A stretch of DNA of 64,000 bases from Aurelia coerulea (Eukaryota > Cnidaria > Scyphozoa > Semaeostomeae > Ulmaridae), in assembly GCA_039566865.1 (NCBI GenBank), contig CM076952.1, positions 10,374,501 through 10,438,500 of the forward strand, in the 5' to 3' direction. Below are positions 51,566 through 61,785 of this stretch, piece by piece. Positions within the stretch are counted from its first letter, which is position 1, and every line of letters starts with the position of its first letter. A program made the translations under genes and the position numbers. A model generated the notes under the pieces. The model saw only the letters and a program-made list of their open reading frames with translations. It ran no database searches and had not been told where the DNA came from.

Positions 51566-53520
51566 GATTTCGTCGTAGGAGCTAGCTTCATGGATCTCTC
51601 AAAGGCCTTTGATTGTATTCCACGTGATCTAATCATAGCAAAATTATATGCATACGGTTTGGATGAAAATGCGTTAGTTCTTAAAGTGAATATGACGCGA
51701 ACATTTTTATTGTCTTATATTATGCAGTAAACATCGCTGATCATCATGGTGTATTTAATTTTTGAATTTGAACTTTTATTTCTTCAGAAAATGGGGTTGA
51801 ATAGCCCCCACTTTGCTTCGAATAGTGGCCGCAACTCTGCGCGGTCAGACCGTTGAGTGCCAGACCTCTGTGACGTAAAGTGTTTGGGTAATGACAATAC
51901 CTTACAATGTTTTACACAGGAAACCATGATGAAACCCTGGGTAGCGGTCAAGTTTGGCTTGTTCGTTCACCCTTTTCATCGAATAAGACCAAGGAATTTA
52001 CTCCTGGTGTATTGAATACTTAAAGAACTAAATTAAAAATATTATTAAACATCTTTCTCTCTTATAAATGTGATAAAAGGCAATTTGCAAAGTTGCAACG
52101 ACAGCACAAAATCATGTCCCGCAGCAAACTTATAAAATAACTATCCCACACAAAGCCAGCCCTAGGTTTTGAAATAAAAATTAATAGTCTGTGTCGCAAA
52201 ATTTTCGACATTTGTTGCTTTATAAAGGGATCAATTTTGGTATTTCATGGGACGAAGACCTTCAATGGCGAACGAAGATTGGCCACAATTTTAGAGGCGG
52301 TTCTCACTTCTAATACCTACCAAAAGTGTGATCAAACGGATCTTAGCCTACATCTGCAACCAGGCTTGCCTTTGGTATAGGCTGCTAGCATCAGTAACAA
52401 AATTGAGACTTTACCAAAAGAAGGCGATGTTCTCCATAGCAGCTTTCCTCCTCACAAAAATTTGACAAATACGAAATAACTGTATTGTACAAGCAGAACA
52501 TGCATGGCCTAATCTGGCCTGTAATCGCGTGTTGAAAAACTAACTAAGGTTACTTGGAATGCACTCTCCAAATGTTTGCACACAACATCGTGTTAAATTC
52601 TGTTCCTCCCTTCGTCCTACAACCAAGATCCTTATTCTATCTTGATATGCTATGCTATGAATCTGTGAATTTGAGGACTAGGAAACGAATCGGAGGAATT
52701 GACTGTCTGTTTACGATATGAATGAATGAATGAAAACGTTTCACGAGGAACAGCAACCAATGATTTTTGATAAAAGGATCAAATTTCCCTATTGTATTCG
52801 ACTATTTTTAAACAGCAGTATCGTCATCCTGATAGCAAGATCCAATATACCTCTGTCTGAATATGGAACTCTCCCAGTTTTATCAAAAAAACTTAATTGA
52901 GTGCTAATCTGTCAGTTCATAGAATTTAGGTGCACAACAGTCCTAAATTGATTGCCAAAATATATTGTGACAATGTAAATGCCGAGGTATTCGAAGAATA
53001 TGGGTGTCAATATTTTCTATTTGTCTTCTTTCAAACCTTAAAACCCCTTTGACGCCCGTACTGTTTCTTATAATTCCTTGATGTCCTTGAATCCACCCAA
53101 ACACTTTACGTCACAAGTCAAAACTCGACCCAGATCTCCTGGACACTTTTTTGAGCAGAAAGTTGATTTTCAAATGGCGATATCTAAAAAACTGTTTAGT
53201 TTTGGACATTTTAATGTTGAAATTCGAAATCAGCACACTCGAATTAGCGTTTTTCATCAATAAAATCATTCGCGTCATATTCACTTTAACTAATCCTATT
53301 TAAAAAATCGAAAACGATGTTTCCGGATAAATAATTCGAATAGTGTTGCCAATAATAATTGCCAAAAAATGTCGTATCAGGAGTTCCACAGGGTTCTGTG
53401 CTTGGTCTAATTTTCTCTAATTTCTTTGTAAATTATCTCTTTCTTTTTATAAAGCAACAGCTTAACGAACGAACGGCCGTGGTAAACGAAGTTTCTAAAT
53501 CAACCTTAACTGAGATAAAT
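51566..53520 (+). mobile_element. Decayed CR1-type LINE scrap split by a TTAA element
   Basis: 51566-51684 reads FMDLSKAFDCIPRDLIIAKL and YAYGLDENALVL. After the insertion, 53286-53520 reads SYLKNRKR and then VVSGVPQGSVLGLIF with decay. The order (SKAFDC, AYG, SYLxNRxxR, GVPQGSVLG) follows LINE A ORF2. The YADD site is not legible. Confidence 0.75.
51685..53285. mobile_element. 1.6-kb non-autonomous element with TTAA target duplication
   Basis: Ends AGTGAATATGACGCGAA and TTCGCGTCATATTCACT, flanked by TTAA (51681-51684 and 53286-53289). A second inverted pair, GTGACGTAAAGTGTTTGGG (about 51870) and its complement (about 53094), lies inside. TTAA duplication suits piggyBac or Kolobok mobilisation. 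No transposase seen. Confidence 0.85.
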
Positions 53521-53715
53521 TGTTACTTCTAAGTTTACACCATGAAATGAGCTTAGATATTTTGACGTTGATTCACGATCATGCATTTTTGCATTGCCTA
53601 AACTTTGGCTTTGACTCATCTGGTAGCTTGATGTTAAGAAAGTGGCTCGCTACCCGACGTAATTTGCTAATTTTATTTCTCGTTGATTGTACTATTTGCA
53701 ATTTAATATTGACAG
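53521..53715. other. Intron 3' end before the host exon
   Basis: No feature beyond the splice acceptor TTAATATTGACAG at the right edge. Confidence 0.5.
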
Positions 53716-53953
53716 GTACCTTTTGGTGATCCAGAGCGGAAAGCGCAGTTCCCTGCACTTGAACCTAAAGTACACGAAGTAGCTGGAATTGGCTGGGAAA
53801 AGAGTTGCGTGGACGTGGCTATTGCTGGACTAGGCTGGATTGCTATCACCGCTGGATCTGGGTCGGTTGTTAAGCTTCAACTTCATACTCCTAATGGTAT
53901 TGGACAACGCTTGAGATATGAAAGTTTGATGCCGTACAGTGTCACCAAAAGAG
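53716..53953 (+). CDS. Host exon of a NOA1/YqeH-like GTPase gene, C-terminal domain
   Basis: 238 bp between the acceptor ATTGACAG and the donor GTATCT, entering in phase 0 and leaving in phase 1. It reads VPFGDPERKAQFPALEPKVH, EVAGIGWEKSCVDVAIAGLG, WIAITAGSGSVVKLQLHTPN and GIGQRLRYESLMPYSVTKR. YqeH/NOA1 proteins end with a D-(I/V)-x-x-x-GLGW-(I/V) strand followed by L-x-(V/L)-HxPxG and a final R-xx-L, and this exon has the same order. No stop, frameshift or transposon interrupts it. It is the best conserved non-mobile coding sequence in the window. It lies 17.6 kb from the preceding recognised exon. Confidence 0.78.
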
Positions 53954-54150
53954 GTATCTGCGTTCATGTTATTGCATAATTTTGCATACTCATACGTTTT
54001 TGCAAATTTATTGCTAAAGCCGCAATATCTAGGTTAATTTTATTTTTTATTTCAACGGATATCGGCGTTTGAAATGATTCAAATTAGAAAATCCTACTAA
54101 TGCTAGAATTCCCTTATTAGATATCAAATAAATTCTAGTTGTGTTTCTAG

Positions 54151-54191
54151 GTGCAGCGGGTCAGTCTAAGGATGTATCGGATATCCGGTAG
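54151..54191 (+). CDS. Possible last exon of the NOA1-like gene
   Basis: After the acceptor GTGTTTCTAG the phase continues from 53953 and gives GAAGQSKDVSDIR and a TAG. A short C-terminal tail is plausible for the family. However, the sequence overlaps a CCGG-rich repeated patch (GATATCCGG, GGCCGG at 54177-54250) seen in interspersed repeats, so the exon may be spurious. Confidence 0.35.
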
Positions 54192-55286
54192 GCCGGACAA
54201 TCCAATTCCAGATCGCTGATTCTTCAAAATCCGGTTCCGGCCGGATTTCTGACTGAAATTATTATTTTTTATATATCCACTAAATGATTACAATATGAAT
54301 TTACAAGCTACACTACTTTACAAAATTACTATACAACTATACAATATTAATGAAACGATTTCCCGAGGAGCAAAAGGCTATGACTACCCTGAGGCCATTT
54401 GGACATAGAGATTGAAACTAAAGTCTGTATCAAATTACATGCCACGGGAAATGTCTGCTATCGAAACAACTTAAGTGTTTGGATAGGTGATTATCGCAAA
54501 TATTGCGTGGTATCTAATTCGAGATAGACGTTAAATATACAACTTAAATAGAAACAAAATAAAAGCAAAGAAATAAAAACACCTTCACTGAAATGGAACA
54601 TGGTGGTTGAGGTTGTGTGGCTTATAACGGGAGTGTGAAATTTTCTAATCAAATCCACCAGATTTCTTGATAAATTGTAGAGTTAGCACGAGTATATTTT
54701 TATTAAGTTCGTTGGGAAAATTTTATCACCATACAATAAAATCTGCATAAGAAGATTATTTTGGAGATTTGTATATCCAAATGGTCGTAATAATGCAAAA
54801 ACTCCAGCGAGAACATATCTTCGTGGTAATGCAAGGGAAGGGCAAAGCAACAAAAAGCGTTCTGTATCCTCGATACCATCGTTTGTTTGGGCACATGGGG
54901 TTTATGGTATCCCTAATTTTGTGCTTGAATTTGTGAAAATTTAATTTGCTGAGACCAACCATGAGTTGAATGAGATAGGATAGACCTGTTGGTTCATGAA
55001 TGCCAAAGATAGATCTTACAAAGATAGGTCTGAATATTGATAAAAACTTGGTCTTAGAAACAGAAACAGACAGTGCAAGTCTAATCTCAGGATCGAGTTC
55101 ATTCCATTCAGATAAGCAATGTAGATGGGAACTAGATTTAAATTTTTCTGTTCAGCCCTTTTGTCGCCCAATGACATCCTGGTTGCGAGGAGAGTAATGT
55201 AACTGTTAAAGTGGTGGAGTCGGATCCTTCGTATAAACTGGAGTTAGATTATTAATGATATTGTAGAGCAAAGTAAGGCATTTGCT

Positions 55287-55936
55287 CTATCTTCGGCAGT
55301 GTAGTGATTCCCAGCCAAGCTCTGTGTACAGCTTTTCTCGAGGTGTTCCTCTCCATGTTCCCGTAATTGGTCGCGCAGCAGAATATTGAACAGATTCTAA
55401 TTGTTCCAATAAGCTCAGTAAAATGATGCTACCACTGAACTCACATACTTTTGCCAGAATATGGTAAATAACATCCCCATAGTCAAGATGCGTTCGCACA
55501 TAGAGCTTATATAACACGTTAAGGGTTGCCTTGACAGATATTCGGAGAGATATTTCAGCAAGCCAATACCCTTTCTTGAGTTGGAGATAGCTGATTTGAT
55601 ATGGGCAGAAAAAGACAGATGTGAATCTAGTATAATTCCTAAATGTTTATGTTCATCTACGTTCATTACTGGTGTGTTGTTAAAGAGAATTTCTGGATGA
55701 TCAGCTTTAATCTTTTTCCTTGAAAATCTGAGATATTTCAGCAAGCCAATACCCTTTCTTGAGTTGGAGATAGCTGATTTGATATGGGCAGAAAAGGACA
55801 GATGTGAATCTAGTATAATTCCTAAATGTTTATGTTCATCTACGTTCATTACTGGTGTGTTGTTAAAGAGAATTTCTGGATGATCAGCTTTAATCTTTTT
55901 CCTAGAAAATATGAGTTCCACAGCTGAAATTGACAA
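55287..55936 (-). pseudogene. LINE ORF2 post-active-site region with a 61-codon duplication
   Basis: Reads SAVELIFSRKKIKADHPEIL, FNNTPVMNVDEHKHLGIILD, SHLSFSAHIKSAISNSRKGI and GLLKYL. The block from FSRKKIKADHPEIL to GLLKYL then repeats exactly once more, followed by SEYLSRQPLT. A frameshift near 55415 leads into YVRTHLDYGDVIYHI, QLESVQYSAARPITGTWRGT and LGWESL. The catalytic core is missing. The duplication keeps the frame. Confidence 0.85.
55546..55911. repeat. 183-bp tandem duplication, two nearly identical copies
   Basis: The period is 183 bp (for example TATTTCAGCA at 55551 and 55734). The copies differ at very few sites. Confidence 0.92.
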
Positions 55937-56232
55937 TTTTTACAATTTCAACTTCGATAAGTTTAAGAGAACGTTACATTCCTAATTTATAGATCGCCAC
56001 ATTCCTGTTTTAACCTTAGATCCATTTATAGAATTATCATTAGCGACTGAAGAAGACATAAGTTATATCGAAAATTTTCGCACAAATTGTCTTGTTTTTC
56101 TTTGCTATTATTATTATATGTTCAACATTGTTTCTGTTATTGTTTTCTTGTGTCCACTATACTGCTGGAAAATGCCTTGGCAGATTTCTTGGTGTTGCTG
56201 TTGTTGAATTTACTATTTTTTTCTACATTTGT

Positions 56233-56969
56233 CTAAAATAATATATCATTTTTTCCCATGGTTTTATTTTCTTGCATGAAATGTTTTAACAATCTCGCAG
56301 CGCAGTTTTGGCTGAGTACCCATTTCTGACATTGCTCAATTACTAATTTTGTCTCCTTCTCTCCTTCACACAATCCCTTGATTTGGCTTTCCAATTGCTT
56401 GCTGTAACAGCCTAGAAATTCGAGTACAACATTGACTTGATCTTTTTCGTATCCACGATTTAACCGTTCTAGTGACTTTCTCATCTCGGAATAATTGTCC
56501 TACTTTTCTTTTTCTCTTTTTGCAATACATCCAGGTGCACATCTAGTTGCCTCTATCAAACTGATCTTTCTTGCTTCTTTGTCAATTATCAGCACATCAG
56601 GCTTGATAGCATTGTTACTTGGTCTTTTGTCTTAATGCATCGGTATATTCCACATAATCTTAGCACGGTCATTTTCGACGCTTGCAAGAGGTAATGCGTT
56701 CTTCTACCATGGAATTCCATAATTGCTTCCATCAAACTCGAACTTTGCTGTGCTATTGCTGTGCAGGAGCTCAGCAAATGAACAACTGTTTCTTCTGCTT
56801 GTTTACATAAGCTGCATGTCGTATTTGCTGTTTCCATCTTTAATTTATACTTTGAATATGCTTTGGTAGACAGTAACCGCTGCCTTATTGATTCGTTTGT
56901 TGACAAAACTATATCTGGGATGTTTTTCCAGCTTTGAAGAATGGTTCTACTCTTCTTTGGATATTTCAT
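56233..56969 (-). pseudogene. RLE LINE copy 2: knuckle and restriction-like endonuclease
   Basis: 56969-56589 reads YPKKSRTILQSWKNIPDIVL, TCSLCKQAEETVVHLLSSCT (a Cys-Cys-His-Cys knuckle) and ASKMTVLRLCGIYRCI. A frameshift near 56630 leads to NNAIKPDVLIIDKEARKISL, IEATRCAPGCIAKREKEK and a stop, then MRKSLERLNRGYEKDQVNVV. The KPDVLxxD...IEA...REKEK order is the PD-(D/E)xK-like catalytic region of this LINE class. Two breaks make it inactive. Confidence 0.78.
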
Positions 56970-57516
56970 CGTTATTTACCGGGTGTCCCAAAAAAAAAAC
57001 GCAACGAATTTGATCGGGGCTATCGACAAGAATTTAAGTCCAATCAATCCAAAATAATCTTTGATACAATCCTCGATAGCTAACTTGAAGATAGATACCT
57101 TGTTTGTAGATATTGGTGCATGGAGAGTTGGAATATCAATCTTGAAAGTTCAAATTTACTTCCATCTCCAAACCAGAGGTTTCGGGTTTTGGCCTAGTTG
57201 AAAACGTGCGTGAGGAATCTCCTCAGTCATATACAAATTATATTTGTAGTAAGAGCATGCGAAGGTACACATTTTTAGGCACACATTTCAATTGAAGTTT
57301 GAAAGATAAAGATTGACAAAAACATAACAATGCCGAAGGGAAAATTTCCAAAGAAATATATTTCTTCAATCATAGTGCACCTGCAAAAGAGCCAAGCACG
57401 AATGAGCATTTTCAAGGATCTTGGATAATTTTTCCTTGCGTATATTTGATTTCTTGTTTCGTAATAATTCCAAGGGCGATATGACGACCTTATAGTCGCC
57501 CCGTTGCAGTTAATTT

Positions 57517-57750
57517 CTAATTTTTGGTTTGCAAAACTTCCTTGGTGGCTTCTTCTTTCGTAAATTTCTTGGTTTTGCTTTCTAAACGACAAATATTTCT
57601 CAAGTTGAAATGAACTGTTGGATCGTGTGACCAACGTCTGGCAGCCATTTGCAAAACGAAAGTGAGACTGTTCTCAGCCTCCTCTTGCTCTTGAATTATT
57701 GCCAGCGTCGAAAGGAGGAATGGGTCTGTCATGCGCTGTCTCTTATCCAA
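57517..57750 (-). other. Left inverted arm with a 71-77-codon open frame
   Basis: Reads MTDPFLLSTLAIIQEQEEAE, NSLTFVLQMAARRWSHDPTV and HFNLRNICRLESKTKKFTKE, ending VLQTKN. The same frame occurs in the right arm at 57930-58145 with two residue differences (H and Y for R and C). I do not recognise the protein. It may be a captured exon of a gene or of a transposase. Confidence 0.5.
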
Positions 57751-57929
57751 TCAGGAAGCTATAAGCGTGTCATGTGACGGTCCACGGCTCGTTACCTTCA
57801 TTCGGTTTGAGATGCCCGCGCAACACTACAGCAACCAATGAAAATTGAGAGGTGTCAGGACACGCTTCTATATATGGTAGTGGCTGGGTTACAAGCCTTG
57901 GTAGATGAAAAAACAATAAGAAACAGCGC

Positions 57930-58145
57930 ATGACAGACCCATTCCTCCTTTCGACGCTGGCAATAATTCAAGAGCAAGAGGAGGCTGAGAACAGTCTCAC
58001 CTTCGTTTTGCAAATGGCTGCCAGACATTGGTCACACGATCCAACAGTTCATTTCAACTTGAGAAATATATATCGTTTAGAAAGCAAAACCAAGAAATTT
58101 ACGAAAGAAGAAGCCACCAAGGAAGTTTTGCAAACCAAAAATTAG
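57930..58145 (+). other. Right inverted arm with the mirrored open frame
   Basis: 71 codons equal to the left-arm frame, apart from H at AARHWSHD and Y at LRNIYRLE. Whether either arm is expressed is unknown; transcripts through both arms would form a long RNA hairpin. Confidence 0.5.
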
Positions 58146-58554
58146 AAATTAACTGCAACGGGGCGACTATAAGGTCGTCATATCGCCCTTGATAATTCGA
58201 AGAAAGATTATACAAACTGCATTTCATTAAAGTCATGAAGATTGCAAGAATTAACTAATTTTTCACACCAAAACAAACTACTTTGTTGATTCCTTTCTTT
58301 TATGAGACGGATGCAATGCTAACTTTTCGAAACTTTCTTTTCAGGACAAAATTGATGAATTTGATTGAATTTCTATTCAAATATTTTCCTCAGCATGAGG
58401 CTTTATTCTCTTATTCTACGGTAATTCAGGAGATTCCCTAATATAGCGCGTTTGCAGTTTAGGCTAAAAGCCACAAACTTTGGTTTGGAGGTTCATGTAA
58501 ATTTGAGCTTTCAAGATTAATATTCCAACTCTACCAAGTTTGGTTTCTAACTCT

Positions 58555-60984
58555 TTCTTCGTATAATCGTTGGAGGATAGATCCTAGTTTTCGCTGGATT
58601 AATTCATAGTTGTCATCTTTGATATCCACTGTTTCCTGTTCATACTTTAATACAGTCTTCACATCCACAAAGCATAAGTCATCAGCTTTAAAATGTTCTT
58701 TCGCGTACCTTGTTGCCTCGACAAAAATCGGTTTGGATTTCTTTTGCTTTTGTAATGTTGAAACGAGCTAACTAGCTTCATTCTTGAATCTTGTATTAAT
58801 GTGGTGTGCCACCTCAATTTTGGAGATTTTGTAGGTACCCTCTACAGATTTAAACTCCCTTCCGTTCTATTTGGTAAATAGAACATTGCTACTGATTTTG
58901 AGATGTGTTTTCCTTTGTGCATCTCTACTACCTTTCTGCTTTTTCTATCAAGATTCTGAATATCTGCTATCAACCAGTCACTTGTCCCCATGAAGTATTC
59001 CAATGTTGGCATAGCAAAGACAATGCAAGCTGTCACTTTTCTTGGTACTGACAAGGGTGATGACCATATAACATTCAATCTTCATAGATACTCTGTTTCT
59101 GCTGGTTGGAACGTGTACTTATCTAGCTGTTCGAAATTCTCGTACTTCCCAAGGAATTTATATTTGTCACTAACATCCATAACTCACATGTATTTCTCCA
59201 CTCCCATTGGTAAATTTTCACTCTTTGATATTTTCCCTCTAACTACATGCTAAGAAGCACACTTTTCCAGGCCCCTTGACATTTCAATATCTTCGTACAT
59301 TTCCTTGACTGCCTTTGTCACGACTGATATTTTGTTCTCTGATTTTGCGTTAAGTTTCAAATCGTCAACGAACAAAAGGTGAGTAATTTTCATTGACTTG
59401 TCGTGCGTCAGCTGATAACCCTCGTACCCTCTAATTGCCTAAGCTATTGGGTACATAGTATAAATAGCTTGACAATGAAACTGTCTCCTTGCAGTATACC
59501 TCTTTTAACATTAATTGGTTGCAACTGTTCTTTTCCATTGACTGTATCAACTGTTATTGATATTTTCCAGCCTTTCATTATGTTTTCAACAAACTTTATG
59601 ATGAGCTTATTTGTCTTATTCATTGCTAACACTCTAAGAATCCACGCATGTGTCACAGAATCTAAAGCTTTTCTTACATCAGTCCAAACCATGGATAGAT
59701 TCTTTTTATTCACCTTTGCATCCTCTAGGATCATCCTGTCGATTAACATGTTGTCAGTGCTCCCCATTACTCCAGGTCTACCCCCTCTTTGATGAATCTG
59801 TAGCAGCCTTAATGGTAAATATTCACCCACAAGTGAAGTGATTGATTTGTACATTATGTTTAAGCAGGTGATTGGACGGTGCTTGGGTGGTTTTGGATGA
59901 AGCTTTTTTGGGTGTAGCCCACACTTTCCTTCAAGCAACCGTGTGGGAATGGGAGTCTGTTTATTTATCAGTTTTGTGATTGCTACAGATCTACCTTCGT
60001 GTGTAACTGTAAACGCTTTGAGCCAGTAATTTACTATTTTATCTTTACCAGGTGACGACCAGTTCTTTTTTGATTTAAGCATATTGGTGAATTTCTCTTT
60101 TGTGTTATTTACGATTTCATCATCCTCGGCAGTTGTTGACTGGCTAATAGCTTGCTCAACTTCTTTGATCCATTTTGCTTCCAGATTTACCTTTGGTTCT
60201 TCACTCCAAATTTTAGGCCAAAGATTTGCAAAATCTTCCTTGGTAAGGGTTGTTTGGTTTCCAGTTTTGTCATTTTTTGTCTTAAAACTCACATCTTCCG
60301 ATTGATCATTCTTCAAGATTTCTCTAAATGTGTTGTATACTTTTCCTTGGTCTGAGTCAAACAACCTGTTCATTTTGTTTCTCAAGATTTGATCTTTCTT
60401 CTTTTCCTTATTATATTTTATTGATTTTACCATACTAATCTTGTGCTCTTTCATTCCCAGTAACCCATTAAGGGATATTTTACCCTTCAGTTCCCTTTTC
60501 ATCCACCCTCTGTTTCTTCTCATGACCCTCGTCAGATTTTTGTTGTTCCTTATTCTCTGTATTTCCTTGGTAATTTGTGAGATCTTGCCCCTAATTCTGT
60601 TCATTTTCTCGTTTATTCGCTTTTCCCAGGCTTTCCCTTGCTTTCCCCGGTTGCTGTTGTTGTTATTCCCACTTTATTTCTCGCCTGTTGATAACTTCCA
60701 TTCATAAATCGTTGCATACATTGCACAGTTAACATCCCACAGGTATTCCACTGGCTTTTCAATTGGCTATGCATTTCCAATTCCATAATAATTCCTTGCA
60801 GGTCATTTAGTTCTTTACGTGTTGGTTTCTTTTTTGCGTATGTGTTTAGATCTCGTTTACTCAAGTCCCCAGGGATTGTTTTCACATGCGAATATTTCTG
60901 TTTGACTTTTTCTTGTATTTCTTTGAAATGATTGTCTAGCTCCTCCTCTGGTTTAAAGGAAGAATTCAATGGCCCTTTGTTCAA
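58555..60984 (-). pseudogene. RLE LINE copy 2: linker and reverse transcriptase, multiply broken
   Basis: 60984-60613 reads NSSFKPEEELDNHFKEIQEK and KKPTRKELNDLQGIIMELEM. 60604-59444 reads RNKMNRLFDSDQGKVYNTFR, LWPKIWSEE, SPGKDKIVNYWLKAF, KHRPITCLNIMYKSITSLVG, STDNMLIDRMILEDAKVNKK, LSMVWTDVRKALDSVTHAWI and KRGILQGDSF. Later frames give HLLFVDDLKLNAKS (active site), SVPRKVTACIVFAMPTLEYF and DIQNLDRKSRKVVEMH, to about 58555. The first catalytic block reads WTDVRKALDS. Numerous stops lie between 59443 and 58555. Confidence 0.8.
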
Positions 60985-61527
60985 TTTCGATATAATTCAA
61001 TCTGGTATTGTCTTCTGTTGAACCTTCTGTTTGTTCTATTATCTAATTTTGTATTGTCTGGTGATCTGTTGTTGCTATCTTCTCGATGCGTGAAGCTTCG
61101 TCTCGCTAACTCTGTGCTGTTTTGCCTATATCTGTGTAACCAATTTCTTCCCAAAACATTTTTGTGAGCTCCATTATTCCAATCTTTCGTCCATTTGGCT
61201 TGCTTGGGCAGTCATCTCTTAAATGGGTGCTTTTGGCCTTATCTTTTTTCTCTGCAGGTGAGTAAATCTATATTCATTTTTGCGGTCCAGGTTGTTTTTG
61301 TTTGGCATCGAGCATGGCTGGTATGATGTTATTTCCCAGCTTCCATTCTGTATTTCGATTTTGCGACTCCTGTTTGACGTTGGAAGTGTTGCAGGTCGTT
61401 AACTGTACATTGATATATATATACCAAGAATATAATTACATGCTCTTTCCCTAAAATATGCATTATGAGGGCATTATTTAGGTTCTCGTGCGAGATTCCA
61501 AACGCGTCCTCTCAACACGGCGCCCGA

Positions 61528-61604
<77 letters not shown>
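61528..61604. repeat. (ATT)n microsatellite upstream of RLE LINE copy 2
   Basis: About 76 bp of ATT units. It marks the 5' side of the minus-strand LINE and encodes a meaningless poly-Ile frame. Confidence 0.95.
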
Positions 61605-61605
<1 letters not shown>

Positions 61606-61727
61606 AACAAAACCACCATAAAAAATAACAGAAAAAAGTATATGAAAAACAAAACTGTTAAAAGCAAAACGTTTCGATTGTAAAATCTTCATCAGTTCAA
61701 AATCTTCATCTTCATCAGTCTTCATCA

Positions 61728-61729
<2 letters not shown>
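61605..61729. other. Spacer between two (ATT)n arrays
   Basis: Contains short TCTTCATCAGT repeats (61690-61729) and GCAAAACGTTTCGATTG. No gene. Confidence 0.5.

Positions 61730-61784
<55 letters not shown>
61730..61784. repeat. (ATT)n tail of RLE LINE copy 3
   Basis: Follows the 3' untranslated region of the minus-strand LINE at 61785-63949. Confidence 0.95.

Positions 61785-61785
<1 letters not shown>

Larger units (their letters stand above)
54265..55936 (-). mobile_element. Decayed LINE of the 3967/38539 group, 3' part
   Basis: Minus strand: thumb and connection region (55936-55287), C-terminal region (about 55290-54760: SEWNELDPEIRLALS-like, GLSKLNFHKFKHKIRDTINP) and a 3' untranslated region (54700-54265) sharing CCTCAGGGTAGTCATAGCC with relatives. 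Frameshifts near 55415 and 54890. Confidence 0.82.
56976..58551. mobile_element. Palindromic insertion in RLE LINE copy 2
   Basis: The left margin begins GGGTGTCCCAAAAAAA, a common Tc1/mariner-type end. An outer inverted block (57127-57200 against 58475-58551) shares AGTTGGAATAT and CTTGAAAG. The inner arms, 273 bp each (57472-57744 and 57918-58191), are almost perfect inverted copies around a 173-bp spacer. The right terminus matching the left GGGTGTCCC end is missing. LINE coding resumes at about 58555 with DNYELIQRKLGSILQRLYEE. Confidence 0.75.
56107..61527 (-). mobile_element. RLE-type LINE copy 2, long but decayed, split by a palindromic element
   Basis: Minus strand from an N-terminal region (about 61240: DDCPSKPNGRKIGIMELTKM) through a linker (60984-60613), reverse transcriptase (60604-58840), and, after an insertion (56976-58551), the zinc-knuckle and endonuclease region (56969-56233). 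It has a short 3' end and an ATT/AAT tail at 56107-56118. An (ATT)n array lies just upstream at 61528. It belongs to a different subfamily from the other two RLE LINEs here (FVDDLKL instead of (Y/F)MDDLKL). Confidence 0.82.

Noticed and set aside
54177..54250. CCGG-rich patch as a CpG-island promoter
   Set aside because: It consists of repeated ATCCGG and GGCCGG words typical of an interspersed repeat, and is under 100 bp.
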